In this document: positions 1 to 10,700 of the stretch, piece after piece
Numbering within the stretch: position 1 is the stretch's first letter
Layout of the letters: each line of letters starts with the position of its first letter
DNA from: Andrena cerasifolii
Lineage: Eukaryota; Arthropoda; Insecta; Hymenoptera; Andrenidae
Direction of reading: 5' to 3'
Assembly (NCBI RefSeq): GCF_050908995.1
Contig: NC_135133.1
Location: 5,808,001 to 5,872,000, forward strand
DNA length: 64,000 nucleotides
Notes under the pieces: generated by a model
What the model saw: the letters and a program-made list of their open reading frames with translations, nothing else
Database searches by the model: none
What the model was told of the DNA's origin: nothing
Translations under genes and position numbers: made by a program

Positions 1-1374
1 GCCGAATGATTTCTCTTTTATTCTCATTGTCAGTGTTTAATCGTTCGATACATTAATGTTAATGCTTATACATACCCCCCCCCCCCATAAACATGATTCA
101 TGTATGAAAGAAGCTAATTCCCTTTAATTCACGAAAAGTTCTCAAGCAAAGATTGTGAAATCATCTTTGCTAATTCCAATTGTACCTTTAACCCTTTAAT
201 TCGCGAAAAATATTAAAAACCTTCTCACGCAAAGATTGTGAAATCATCTTTGCTAATTCCAATTGTACCTTTAATTCACGAAAAACATTAAAAACATTCT
301 CAGGCAAAGATTGTGAAATCAACTTTGCTAATTCCAGTTGTATTCTCGTTCTCCGTTCGAACACTGATTCCTCTGTCACTTTTCATACTTGGCATTCCTT
401 TATTGGCCACGAATCAATTCAGTGCTCAGATTTTCAGCTTCGGTTTTAAGGAATTAGCGGGCGAGGCCTGTAGTTGACACAAAAACTTTTATAAGAGGGA
501 CATCCTCTGTTAAAAATGTCGTATGAAAATCGTTTTACGATGGAAAATAATAAAAACTTGGTAGAGACTAATTTAAACGAATGAAAGTCGGTAATAGATT
601 AATAGCACATTCGCCAACCTGCACTAGCGATATGAAACATTTTCTTTTAAGTTGACTTCATAGTTTTTTCTTATACAACGCCCTTATACATACTACATGG
701 CACCAGTAGTACCATTTTCAATGATGCCTCAAAGATATTATATCTTAAAGTCAAATTTTGGGTCATTTTGACCCAGTGTGACAACCGAGGGTTAATATAA
801 GTAGCGTAATATTATTTAAGTAATGAAGGACACATCGACTTCATTAAAGCAAAAAAGAATTATTACTTTATCTTCATCCGTTCAAAAGTTATAGATTTTT
901 GGCCGCTGACGCACCGATTTTTTCCTTAAAACCGAAGCTGAAAATCTGAGCACTGAATTGATTCGTGGCCAATAAAGGAATGCCAAGTATGAAAAGTGAC
1001 AGAGGAATCAGTGTTCGAACGGAGAACGAGAATACAACTGGAATTAGCAAAGTTGATTTCACAATCTTTGCCTGAGAATGTTTTTAATGTTTTTCGTGAA
1101 TTAAAGGTACAATTGGAATTAGCAAAGATGATTTCACAATCTTTGCGTGAGAAGGTTTTTAATATTTTTCGCGAATTAAAGGGTTAAAGGTACAATTGGA
1201 ATTAGCAAAGATGATTTCACAATCTTTGCTTGAGAACTTTTCGTGAATTAAAGGGAATTAGCTTCTTTCATACATGAATCATGTTTATGGGGGGGGGGGG
1301 TATGTATAAGCATTAACATTAATGTATCGAACGATTAAACACTGACAATGAGAATAAAAGAGAAATCATTCGGC
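1..1374. repeat. 453-bp inverted repeat with 468-bp spacer
   Basis: Positions 1-453 are the reverse complement of 922-1374. Every stretch I compared matched, including a run of 12 C in one arm and 12 G in the other. The outer ends are GCCGAATGATTTCTC and its complement. Each arm contains about three tandem copies of a 64-83 bp minisatellite recognisable by the words CAAAGATTGTGAAATCA and GCTAATTCCA. The spacer (454-921) is AT-rich. The element may extend left of the window, because base 1 pairs with base 1374 and the true left end is unseen. It could be a foldback-type transposon, a recent inverted duplication, or an assembly artefact from a self-complementary read. Confidence 0.9.
666..795 (-). 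mobile_element. possible piggyBac-like terminus
   Basis: Read on the minus strand from 795, the sequence is TTAA followed by CCCTCGGTTGTCACAC and then the palindrome TGGGTCAAAATGACCCA. A TTAA target site followed by CCCT and a nearby GGGTC/GACCC palindrome is typical of piggyBac-like ends. I saw no transposase and no matching second terminus. The related repeat copy at 5116-5638 stops just before this segment, so its relation to the larger repeat is unclear. Confidence 0.35.
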
Positions 1375-1669
1375 GTAGAAAATCATTTGCAAATCCAAGA
1401 GCAAATGTTACTAATTGCTCGATATCTCGAGTTCTATCGATCATAATTAATAATAAATTATACTGGGCGGTTAGTGTAAATGTTGTTAACATTATTTGTC
1501 ATTGCAATAGCCACTGGAATGGATATTTTAGCAGAAAATCCATTTTTGCCAAAGAATTCGGTGGATTTCGCAATTGTAATTAACCGTCGACCTTGTTTTG
1601 ATCGGGGGACATCGTTTCTCAAAGGCTAGATAAGGAGCTCACAGAGCTCCATGTACTCAGTCGCGCGTC

Positions 1670-2000
1670 GGTCCTCCAAGCCTGGAGGACCTCGGGGGAC
1701 CCTGGAGCTGCCGAGCCACCTGGACCTTCTCGACTTCCTGGACTTCCTGGACTTCCTGGACTGGCTGGGGACCTGGTCCTTCCTCCACCCCCGGAGCTCC
1801 CGAGCCCCCTGGACCATTGGGACCTACTGGACTTGCTGGACATGCTGGAGACCTGGTCCTTCCTCCACCCCCGGAGCTCCCGAGCCCCCTGGACCATTGG
1901 GACCTGCTGGACTTGCTGGACATGCTGGAGACCTGGTCAGGGTTTCAACCTTGGTTCTTCCTGCGGCCCCTCGCCCCCCTGGCCTGGGTTACCTTATTCG
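1670..2000 (+). pseudogene. decayed collagen-like Gly-X-Y block
   Basis: On the plus strand, successive frames give Gly-X-Y runs such as PGLPGLPGLAGD and PGPLGPTGLAGHAGD. Several expected glycines are replaced by residues one base away from a glycine codon: GAG (Glu), CGA (Arg) and GTC (Val). The block repeats with a period of 80 bp (ACCTGGTC at 1771, 1851 and 1931). Because 80 is not a multiple of three, the Gly-X-Y frame shifts at each unit and no long open triple helix survives. The minus strand also gives PGS-like triplets, because GGA and CCT codons mirror each other. I read this as a captured or decayed piece of a collagen gene turned into a short minisatellite, not a working gene. Confidence 0.6.
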
Positions 2001-2099
2001 GTTGGTGCCGATGAAATTTTGGGATTCGTTAAGCCATTTAAAATTTTATTATTCTGCCAAAGTCAAAACAGATTTCCCTCTCTATCTAATTGCTTTCTT

Positions 2100-2410
2100 C
2101 GATTGATTTTCATCATCTGTCCGATTTCATGCATTCCTTCCAGGATTTTTGAACGAGTCGTTCTATTTCGTGTATTTCTTCGATGGGTTTGCATGATCTG
2201 TCCTATTTCATGCATTTCTTCGATGGATTTACATGATTTATTTTATTTCATGCATTTCTTCGATGGGTTTTCATGATTTCTGTTACTCTTTCATGCATCT
2301 CTTCGATGGCTTTGTATGACTTTTGTCACTCTATCGCGCGTCTCGTCGATGTGTTGTCATTCCATGCTCTTCTTCGTGTATCTCTACGATGGTTTTGCAT
2401 GCTCGTGCGT
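2100..2410 (+). repeat. 42-bp minisatellite, array 1
   Basis: Imperfect tandem repeats with the core words ATTTCTTCGATGG and CATGATTTAT recur about every 42 bp, roughly seven times. The unit is interrupted by small substitutions. No function is evident. Confidence 0.75.
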
Positions 2411-2689
2411 GCTCTGCTATTAGTCGAAATTATCTCGATCGGCACCAACTAATTAAGTTTTTTCTTAGTTTCCTTCCAGGCTGACCACACCATTGATAAC
2501 ACAACGTACTTGATTGTTTCGGTTTCCAGTTTCATCCGTTAGCGGGGAAGAGAAAAGTGGTAGTGAAAAGTGTTGGTGCAAAGTGATAGTGGAAGAAGAT
2601 ATCTATCTAAGGAAGCGTAAGTTAATTTATTATAGCATGAAGTATTTAAGGCCCCATGTAAAATTGCGAAGTAGTCACTAAATCGTCAA

Positions 2690-3232
2690 CTTTGTTGCTC
2701 TTTCGTTGGCTCCTCATCTCCGATGAGGAGGTCGCCGCTGGTTCCGTTTTCGGGAGCAAGCGACTGAGCATGGAATCGGTATGGGTGGATCAGTTTCATC
2801 CCCTGGTGTTCTTGTCCAAAGGGAAAAGTTTCGGGCGTAGGGGGTGTACTTTTTGGTACACTGCCTGCGTAAGTCTCCCGGTTCGATTACCCAATCTCCG
2901 TGTTGGACGGCTTGAGTCAGGTCAAGTATTTGCTCCTGGCGAGTCGCATCGGAGCAACAGGAATCGTCTGGGAGGCGCCGAGCGCTTTTCCCTTTCGACT
3001 CGGAGAGCAGGGTGGTAGGAACTGCGCCACCCTATACTCCTTTCATGCTCACCGGTAGTCTTTCCTTCTTTCCTGAATTTCTTTTAATCGCGTGATTGCT
3101 TGGCAGTTCCCTAGATTCTACATCTAAACCAAAGAGACCGATGGAACTTTGTTTCCTTCCATCTCTTTGGTTTAGTTGGCTTAATGTACAGGGAGATCGA
3201 TGGAACTTTGATTCCATCTATCTCCCTACGGG
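2690..3232 (+). repeat. hairpin-rich segment of unit A
   Basis: This segment holds several strong inverted repeats. CCTCATC/GATGAGG with a 3-nt loop lies at 2712-2728. A stem of about 18 bp lies at 3125-3174, and one of about 16 bp at 3190-3227. The last two hairpins share the loop-side word GATGGAACTTTG and sit side by side, so one probably derives from the other. The reading frame across 2692-3018 is open but shows no similarity I recognise. The copies differ by about as many amino-acid-changing as silent substitutions, which argues against selection on a protein. Confidence 0.55.
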
Positions 3233-3278
3233 TCTCGAAACGCAGCAACCTCCTCGCGGTGAGACCTGGTAATCGGGA

Positions 3279-3470
3279 CCCCTGGACCATTGGGACCTAC
3301 TGGACTTGCTGGACATGCTGGAGACCTGGTCCTTCCTCCACCCCCGGAGCTCCCGAGCCCCCTGGACCATTGGGACCTGCTGGACTTGCTGGACATGCTG
3401 GAGACCTGGTCAGGGTTTCAACCTTGGTTCTTCCTGCGGCCCCTCGCCCCCCTGGCCTGGGTTACCTTAT
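3279..3470 (+). pseudogene. second copy of the collagen-like block
   Basis: Duplicate of 1806-1997 within tandem unit B. It keeps the last one and a half 80-bp collagen-like units (ACCTGGTC at 3324 and 3404) with the same frame breaks as the first copy. It therefore arose after the block had already decayed. Confidence 0.6.
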
Positions 3471-3572
3471 TCGGTTGGTGCCGATGAAATTTTGGGATTC
3501 GTTAAGCCATTTAAAATTTTATTATTCTGCCAAAGTCAAAACAGATTTCCCTCTCTATCTAATTGCTTTCTT

Positions 3573-4165
3573 CGATTGATTTTCATCATCTGTCCGATTT
3601 CATGCATTCCTTCCAGGATTTTTGAACGAGTCGTTCTATTTCGTGTATTTCTTCGATGGGTTTGCATGATCTGTCCTATTTCATGCATTTCTTCGATGGA
3701 TTTACATGATTTATTTTATTTCATGCATTTCTTCGATGGGTTTTCATGATTTCTGTTACTCTTTCATGCATCTCTTCGGGGGGTCTACATTCCCTGCTCT
3801 CCTTCATGTATCTCAACGATGGTTTTGCATGATTTATTCTACTTCGTGCATTTCTTCGATGGTTTGCCATGATTTATTTCTTTTCATGGATCTCTTCGAT
3901 GATTTTGCAAGACTTCTTCCCTGGCACGCATATCACTGATGTGTTTCCTTTCCCTGCTCTCTTTGATGTACGTATCTCTACGATGGGTTTACATGATTCA
4001 TTCTATTTCATGGATTACTTCGATGGGTTTTCATGATTTATTTCTTTTCGTGGATTTCTTCGATGGTTTTGTATGACTTTTGTCACTCTATCGCGCGTCT
4101 CGTCGATGTGTCGTCATTCCATGCTCTTCTTCGTGTATCTCTGCGATGGTTTTGCATGCTCGTGC
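3573..4165 (+). repeat. 42-bp minisatellite, array 2
   Basis: Same 42-bp unit as array 1 but about twice as long (roughly fourteen units). The extra copies account for the length difference between the two tandem duplication units. Confidence 0.75.
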
Positions 4166-4458
4166 GTGCTCTGCTATTAGTGGAAATTATCCCGATCGGC
4201 ACCAATTCATTAAGTTTTTTCTCAGTTTCCTTCCAGGTTGACCACACCATTGCTAATATAACGTAGTTGATTGTTTCAGCATTTCCGGTTCAGCCCTTCG
4301 CGGGGAAGAAACTTAATAAGATGATACCTACTTCTTAGAAAAAAACTAGTGAAAAGAGTTAGTGAAAGAAGACATCTAAGGAAGCCTAGGTTAATTTATT
4401 ATAGCATGAAGTATTTAAGGCCCCATGTAAAATTGCGAAGTAGTCACTAAATCATCAA

Positions 4459-5001
4459 CTTTGTTGCTCTTTTGTTGGCTCCTCATCTCCGATGAGGAGG
4501 TCGCCGCTGGTTCCGTTTTCGGGAGCAAGCGACTGAGCATGGAATCGGTATGGGTGGATCAGTTTCATCCCCTGGTGTTCTTGTCGAAAGGGAAAAGTTT
4601 CGGGCGTAGGGGGTGTACCTTTTGGTACACTGCCTGCGTAAGTCACCCGGTCCGATTACCCAATCTCCGTGTTAGACGGCTTGAGTCAGGTCAAGTATTT
4701 GCTCCTGGCGAGTCGCATCGGAGCAACAGGAATCGTCTGGGAGGCGCCGAGCGCTTTTCCCTTTCGACTCGGAGAGCAGGGTGGTAGGGACTGCGCCACC
4801 CTATACTCCTTTCATGCTCACCGGTAGTCTTTCCTTCTTTCCTGAATTTCTTTTAATCGCGTGATTGCTTGGCAGTTCCCTAGATTCTACATCTAAACCA
4901 AAGAGACCGATGGAACTTTGTTTCCATCCATCTCTTTGGTTTAGTTGGCTTAATGTACAGGGAGATCGATGGAACTTTGATTCCATCTATCTCCCTACGG
5001 G
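4459..5001 (+). repeat. hairpin-rich segment of unit B
   Basis: Duplicate of 2690-3232 at an offset of 1769 bp, with the same three hairpins (4481-4497, 4894-4943 and 4959-4996). Both copies keep the stems. Confidence 0.55.
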
Positions 5002-5115
5002 TCTCGAAACGCAGCAACCTCCTCGCGGTGAGACCTGGTAATCGGTGAGAACCGAGCCGATAGCTGCGATTGTCAAATATTCTAGTCGGATATAAGAATT
5101 TCTGTAATTTGCATT

Positions 5116-5638
5116 CCCCCCCATAAACATCACTCATGTATGAAAGAAGCTAATTCCCTTTAATTCGCGGAAAAAGTTCTCACGCAAAGATTGTGAAATC
5201 ATCTTTGCTAATTCCAATTGTACCTTTAACCCTTTAATTCGCGAAAAACATTAAAAACCTTCTCACGCAATGATTGTGAAATCAACTTTGCTAATTCCAA
5301 TTGTACTCTCGTTCTCCGTTCGAACATTGATTCCTCTGTCACTTTTTATACTTGACATTCCTTTATTGGCCACAAATCAATTCAGTGCTCAGATTTTCAG
5401 CTTCGGTTTTAAGGAATTAGCGGGCGAGGCCTGTAGTTGACACAAAAACTTTTATAAGAGGGACATCTTCTGTTAAAAATGTCGTATGAAAATCGTTTTA
5501 CGATGGAAAATAATAAAAACTTGGTAGAGACTAATTTAAACGAATGAAAGTCGGTAATAGATTAATAGCACACTCGCCAGCCTGCACTAGTGATATGAAA
5601 CATTTTGTTTTAAGTCGACTTCATAGTTTTTTCTTATA
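5116..5638 (+). repeat. third, partial copy of the inverted-repeat family
   Basis: Matches 75-675 in the same orientation, covering most of the left arm plus the first 220 bp of the spacer, with scattered substitutions. It is about 77 bp shorter because it carries one fewer unit of the internal minisatellite. Similarity ends at TTCTTATA: the first copy continues CAACG and this one ATCAG. This is the right edge of the repeat complex. Confidence 0.85.
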
Positions 5639-7554
5639 ATCAGGTTCGTTTTCTAACAATTTGAGCCCCATAAAACCCAAATCCGCGAAAAAATAACTTT
5701 GTCCAGCTAGCATGTAGTATACTCGATCCACTGTGCACCGTTCCGAATAATTGCATTTAAAGGAAAGCGAGCGACTCCTGCTCACGCGAATCTCCAATTT
5801 TATCGGGGCAAAACGTTCAATCGCCGTGACGTAATCCCCAAGGCCGCTGGAGGAGCTTAACGTGCCTTCCTCGCGGCGCTGCGGACCAAACACCACGACA
5901 TCGTGGCACGAAGCTACGAGGCGAACGAGTTCTGAAACGAAACCGAGACCGCCCAGCAGTCCGCCACGGAAGTATCTGGCTTTGGAAAGTTTTTAACGAG
6001 CTTTCTCGCTCCCCCCGTCTTTTCCGCGAGACCGGAGCGGTGTTTACTTTGTCGAAGTCCAGGCGACGACGCTGGTACCCGTAGATGGGAAATCTTGCGG
6101 TGCACCAGCCGTTTGTTATTTGTCTTCGTCCGCTCTGTCAGCCCCGCCAACGGCGAAAAACCGTGACGCTGGAAACTAAAATGCTCGCCGGACGGAAAGC
6201 GACCATCCCAATTGCTCGTGTTTGATAACCGTCCCCCACTCGTCGCCCCACCCCCTGCTCGGCCGATGTTAATTAAATCGCGAAATTGAATTCTGTCAGG
6301 AATTACTGTCAATTAAAATCGAATCGCCTTTGACGCTCGCCGACTGAGCCTCGAGCATTGCGATTCTTAGCGTTCAATCAGCGACGCGTACCTCATTACC
6401 GGCTGGCGTTTTGTCCCTTTCATGGTTTATCGATCGCATCTGCAGAATTAATAGGCGAATAAGTGAGAATTTAAATGGCAACGGTATGATTGGCGTGCGT
6501 ATACAGCGTGAAATCGTCAGCAGCAGTAATTGACTGTAAATTGATGTCGTTTGAGGGGACAATTCGGTAAGTCGTTCTGGTCCAGCGTCAAAGGCTGCGG
6601 TTCGCCGAGTGTTTGGAGTGCTTAATGGAGTTAGATTTCTTTCCGAGTTTTCGAATTGGTCTGCGTGGCTATGCACTTCGCGTGTACACAGTTGGCAGAG
6701 TACAAATTCGCTTTCGGGAGCAAACTTAGTTTCAGGGCAGATCGGGCCGCAAACTTTGCTCGTTAGAAAAATCCAAACGGATGTGGGAGGATTGAGGTAT
6801 GACGTTAATCCTTTGACAACTCGGGGGAACAATTCTTTGAAGCACTCTGCGATCTACAGGCCAGTCTTCGGAGCTTCGAGCAGAGTTCTTTAAAGAGTCC
6901 CGTAATTGAACCACGGTTCGGCGTGTTTATACGAGAGAACGTTTAACGCACCTAATCTATCGCAGCTTAGGAGAGAGGGAGTCGTTCTCGTGAAATGAAA
7001 TCACGAACTTTGCTTTTCCACGTAGGGTGGACGCTAATGCGGAAGATGAAGCTGCGACGTTAATCCTTTGACAGTTCGAGAACGACTATTTGTCGTGCTA
7101 ATGTCACGCGAGAGAGCGGAAACTGAAGGACGGAGAGAGGTGGGTGGGATGGAGAGGGAGAAAGAGCAGGAACGAGGGGATGACAGGGGTGACCCTCACG
7201 CGAGTGTCCCACCCTTTGTTTGAGCTTTGTCAGGCGAGATACATTTTCCGTTTCGCGCCGAGGGTGCAAAACGATTGTACGATGCTAGAAGCCCGCACAC
7301 GAGAGCATCCTTCGGTCGCACTTACGCGCATGACCGCACCCCGCGCTCTTAATTCCTCCGTCGTCGGATTTATTCCTCAAAGAAATCGGCCCGACAGCCT
7401 GCAGATCATCCGGATCTCAGTCACGAAATGCCACCATCCGATCGCATCCCCATCGTTTCTACTCCGTTTCACACGTACGCGTGACTCGCGACACGCGTTC
7501 ATTTCAACTCGGGGTAGTAAAGTTAAACGGGGTGAGAATGTTCTTTTATATTTA
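5639..7554. other. intergenic, no supported gene
   Basis: Single-copy CpG-rich DNA. The open frames are short, overlap on both strands, and have no recognisable similarity or splice structure. I see no repeat, tRNA or other feature I can support. Confidence 0.6.
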
Positions 7555-7756
7555 AGGGGACATAGTACTTTCTCTGCCCGAAAATTAAGCATCCTTTATA
7601 GTTTGTTTTCTACATGAAAATGAACAGCTAGAAAGGTGGGGTTTATTGCAAACGAAAGATCACTGTTTGAAAGTATTAAAAGAATTTTTATTTTCATATA
7701 TAAAAAAATTCATACAGAATGCTTCATTTTCAGGCAAAGAAAGTACTATGTCCTCT
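7555..7756. mobile_element. 202-bp inverted-repeat (MITE-like) element
   Basis: Terminal arms at 7555-7594 and 7717-7756 are inverted copies, 35 of 40 bases matching. The outer word is GGACATAGTACTTTCT and its complement is AAAGTACTATGTCC. The core is AT-rich and has no coding capacity. A clean target-site duplication is not visible, so the family is left open. A small non-autonomous terminal-inverted-repeat transposon is the simplest reading. Confidence 0.6.
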
Positions 7757-10700
7757 TCAGGTGCAACTGCTTAGTACCATAGCTGAAGAATCTACAGAAT
7801 ATCCTTCCTTTCTAATGGTAAGAATTTTTCTACTGAAGGAAATCAATATTCCAGCGTAGCTTCTCATATTTTCAACCGTTCGAATCCCTTTGATTCTGAA
7901 AATCGAAATCACCCCGAAAGGGAAGAAAAAAGGAATGTGCTGAACAACAGGCAGGGCCGGGTCGATATATCGGGCATTCCTTTTAACTTTAATTACCGGT
8001 CCCCTGATAATCCATTGCGATACGGGGAGCGGGGCAGACAAAAAGCTGAGGATATCGAAGCGAACATCGGGGATGGCAGGCGCCTGGTCGGCACTCGATC
8101 GACGCACACCTGTACCACGGAGTCTAGATCGGCGTGCAGGTGTAATCCGTGCCGCTCAATCGAGGCCCGACTATGGCGAGAATCGGTTGTAGTGGGAATC
8201 GGTATTAGCACTCCCCGATTATGTAAAGCCCGAGCGATTATGGAGATCGAATTAAGCTCATGCCGTGCGTTCGCGCGCCGAACGAGCTTGACGCGTGAAG
8301 AGAGGGCTCGCACGGGGGGCGGTGGTCAGAGGGATAAAGGGGGGTCGGTGAGTGCTCGCGGTGCTGGCTCAGAGGGTAGAGGCTCGACGCGAACTGGACC
8401 CGCGCGCGCGGGGCTTGCCAATTCTCGTAAATTAAAGGACAATCGAAGCGAGGTCACCCCCTCCCTCGCTATTGTTGCCGGCTCTGCTTGAAACGGTGGG
8501 ACCGGACAATGCGCATCCAGTGAGCTTCCACCATCGTATTTCACGTAACTGCCAAACGTCCGTGGCTTCCGACGCGAAAGAGAAACGTAGACGCCCGATG
8601 GGGACGTCAAAGGAGCAGAGAGCGTAGGATGGCTGTTGACGACGAACCGTGGGCGGAGGGTGGCCGAAGGGGTGGCCGTGTTTTAAGCTCGTTACACCGT
8701 GGGTAAATCGACAAGTTCTGGAGCCGGCTTAACGCCACCACCTGCCACCTGCTGGGCCTTGCGTTTACACAGGCTCGGTACTCTCCCGAGTTAGACTGGA
8801 TCTTCTTGGTTTACCTCGGAATCACGACGGTTTGCCTCGAGTTACGGGGCGCGCTTTGATCTTCGGCTCCGATAAGTCGCGAAAGGATCGCCGCGCCCGT
8901 GCCGATTGGCTGGGCCAACTTCGACTAGTTTCCAAGCCGGATATCCGAAGTCGCTTACTTTCGTGACGCTGGATGGGTCGGTGATATTTTAAAAGGGGGT
9001 TAATCGTGACGTCTCGGAAGCCAGCGGTTTCCTCGGGGGAAAGCGATTTCTCTGGACGATTCAATGTGCTCGTTCAATCTCGCGCCTCGTCATGTTTACT
9101 GTTCCTAATCACAGGTCGATGCGTTTTAATTAACAAAAGTACGTAGGTTATCGCGTGTCTGAAGAATTGCGACCCCCTTTCTACATAGTTTCGCACCCTC
9201 GGTCCCATTGTAGGCGCTCTATTAGAGTCCGTCGAAGCCTTCGCGGCGCAATTAAGGCCGTGGACGCAGCCGTGTAATAAATCAGGGATCAATAAATTAG
9301 CGGACGGTTGCAGCTCCCGTGGCTGACTTATCTTCACGGCGGAATCGCGGCGTGGCAGCTGCCGGCCCGCGGAGGGGTGAAGGAAAACGGAAGCTGGCCC
9401 CAATAAAACACTTGCCGCCGTCGACGCTCTTACGTTTACGTCTGCGTTCGCTCCTCGTGCTAATCTGCATTTTAAATGCCCGGTACTTCCCTGCCACGGT
9501 GGCGGGACCGATAACAGAGAGCCGAAACCCCACCGACGCCATCCCTCGGTTCACCGGCACGAGCTCCTTCAACCCCTTTCGGACCAGGGAGCGCCGGATG
9601 CGCCACCGGATACTTGGCGAGTACGTTCTCGCGCTCACCGTCGCAGATAAAAGTGGTCAGGACGAGGCATTGCGAGCTCGCTACGTCGAGTGCCTGTCCG
9701 TGGCAGACCTCCGTGAACCTGACGCCATTGTTCTCTCCGCTTTTTCGAGATTCCGCCATCCTGGAGATATTAATATCCGGTCGGACCCGGCCGAGCGTTT
9801 ATTTTCGCCGGACGACCGCTGCCTCGTATTTTCGGCGACGTATCGCGCTGGATTATCGCCCGCTCGAGTAAGGCTCTGGCTTTATATTTTCTAGGGGTGG
9901 AACGGACATTGAGAACGCCAATGAACTTTGGCACATTAAATCCCGCAATACCCGATACCGCGGTTAATGCCTTTCGTCTTCGGACTCGTAAATGTTATTG
10001 GTAATACCGAGGAATTGAACCTCCCGTGGTTTCAACCCCCCAGGGATGATTGGTTTCTCAGATATAAATAGCTGAAGCTCAGTAAACTCAACACCCGCCA
10101 GCGATTTCGTCGATCAAACATTCCACCATTTCGCGGACGCCAGAATCGAGCCGTCATAAAAAATACCGGTCCGCCAGTTTTCAATCTGTTTCCAGGGGGG
10201 GGGGGCGTCAGCTACACGAGCACGGTCGATGGAAAGTGCAGCGAGTGGATCGACGGAAGTGAGATGTCGCGGATCCTCCAGCGCCGTAAATCACCATTGT
10301 CGGTCGCTCGGTCCCGAAGAAACGCTCGATTTTACGGTCGCCTCGAACTGAATGGGACAAGAGTTACGACGACGCATCGAATGCATATCCCGGAGGGTGA
10401 AGCCTCGTCGACGAAAGGGAAGGATGACTCACAGCCGAGCCGGGGCTCGTTGGCTAAATGGCCAGAGATCATGGCGCGTTCCTCTGAAAAATTCCCTCCC
10501 CCGTGCCGTCGACTTTCCATGCGTGTGCATTTCGCTCCGTGAACGCGAGCAGCTCTCTCGCTGGTAACGAGAAAGGACATCCGCGTGTTCACCTTTGTCA
10601 CGATTCTGCAGGCGACCGAGCGTCCCGGCGCGTTCAAAGGACAGACGAACGCACGTCTCGTCTAAAAATTCTGGCTCCCCCGGTTTTTCCTTTGTTTCAC

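Larger units (their letters stand above)
1806..3276 (+). repeat. tandem segmental duplication, unit A
   Basis: This 1471-bp unit recurs at 3279-5045. The offset is 1473 bp in the left part and 1769 bp in the right part. In order it holds collagen-like sequence, a 42-bp minisatellite, a region of about 400 bp rich in hairpins, and two adjacent long hairpins. Only a handful of substitutions separate the copies, so the duplication is recent. The junction near 3277 joins AATCGG of unit A to the CCCCTGGACC start of unit B. No complete gene is recognised inside. Confidence 0.9.
3279..5045 (+). repeat. tandem segmental duplication, unit B
   Basis: Second copy of the unit at 1806-3276. It is 296 bp longer, and the extra length lies entirely in the 42-bp minisatellite (about seven repeat lengths). 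It begins within the collagen-like repeat, so it has lost the leftmost part of that block. After AATCGG at its right end the sequence continues as TGAGAACCGAGCC, whereas unit A runs directly into unit B. Confidence 0.9.

Noticed and set aside
188..1187. Mirror-image 63-codon open frames in the two arms (188-379 minus, 996-1187 plus)
   Set aside because: They begin at GTG rather than ATG and follow the in-frame minisatellite period, so the frame is open because the repeat is. No family is recognised.
1619..1923. Collagen-like frames on the minus strand
   Set aside because: Gly/Pro codons are complementary, so a collagen-like plus strand automatically gives Pro/Ser/Gly triplets on the other strand. 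The plus-strand pattern is more regular.
2692..4787. 108-codon frame conserved in both tandem units (2692-3018 and 4461-4787)
   Set aside because: The differences between copies are about equally silent and amino-acid-changing, the upstream start is TTG, and hairpins run through it, so there is no sign of selection on a protein.
9319..9894. 191-codon plus-strand frame and its overlapping minus-strand frames
   Set aside because: CpG-rich DNA with several long frames on both strands at once and no motif. Typical chance frames.
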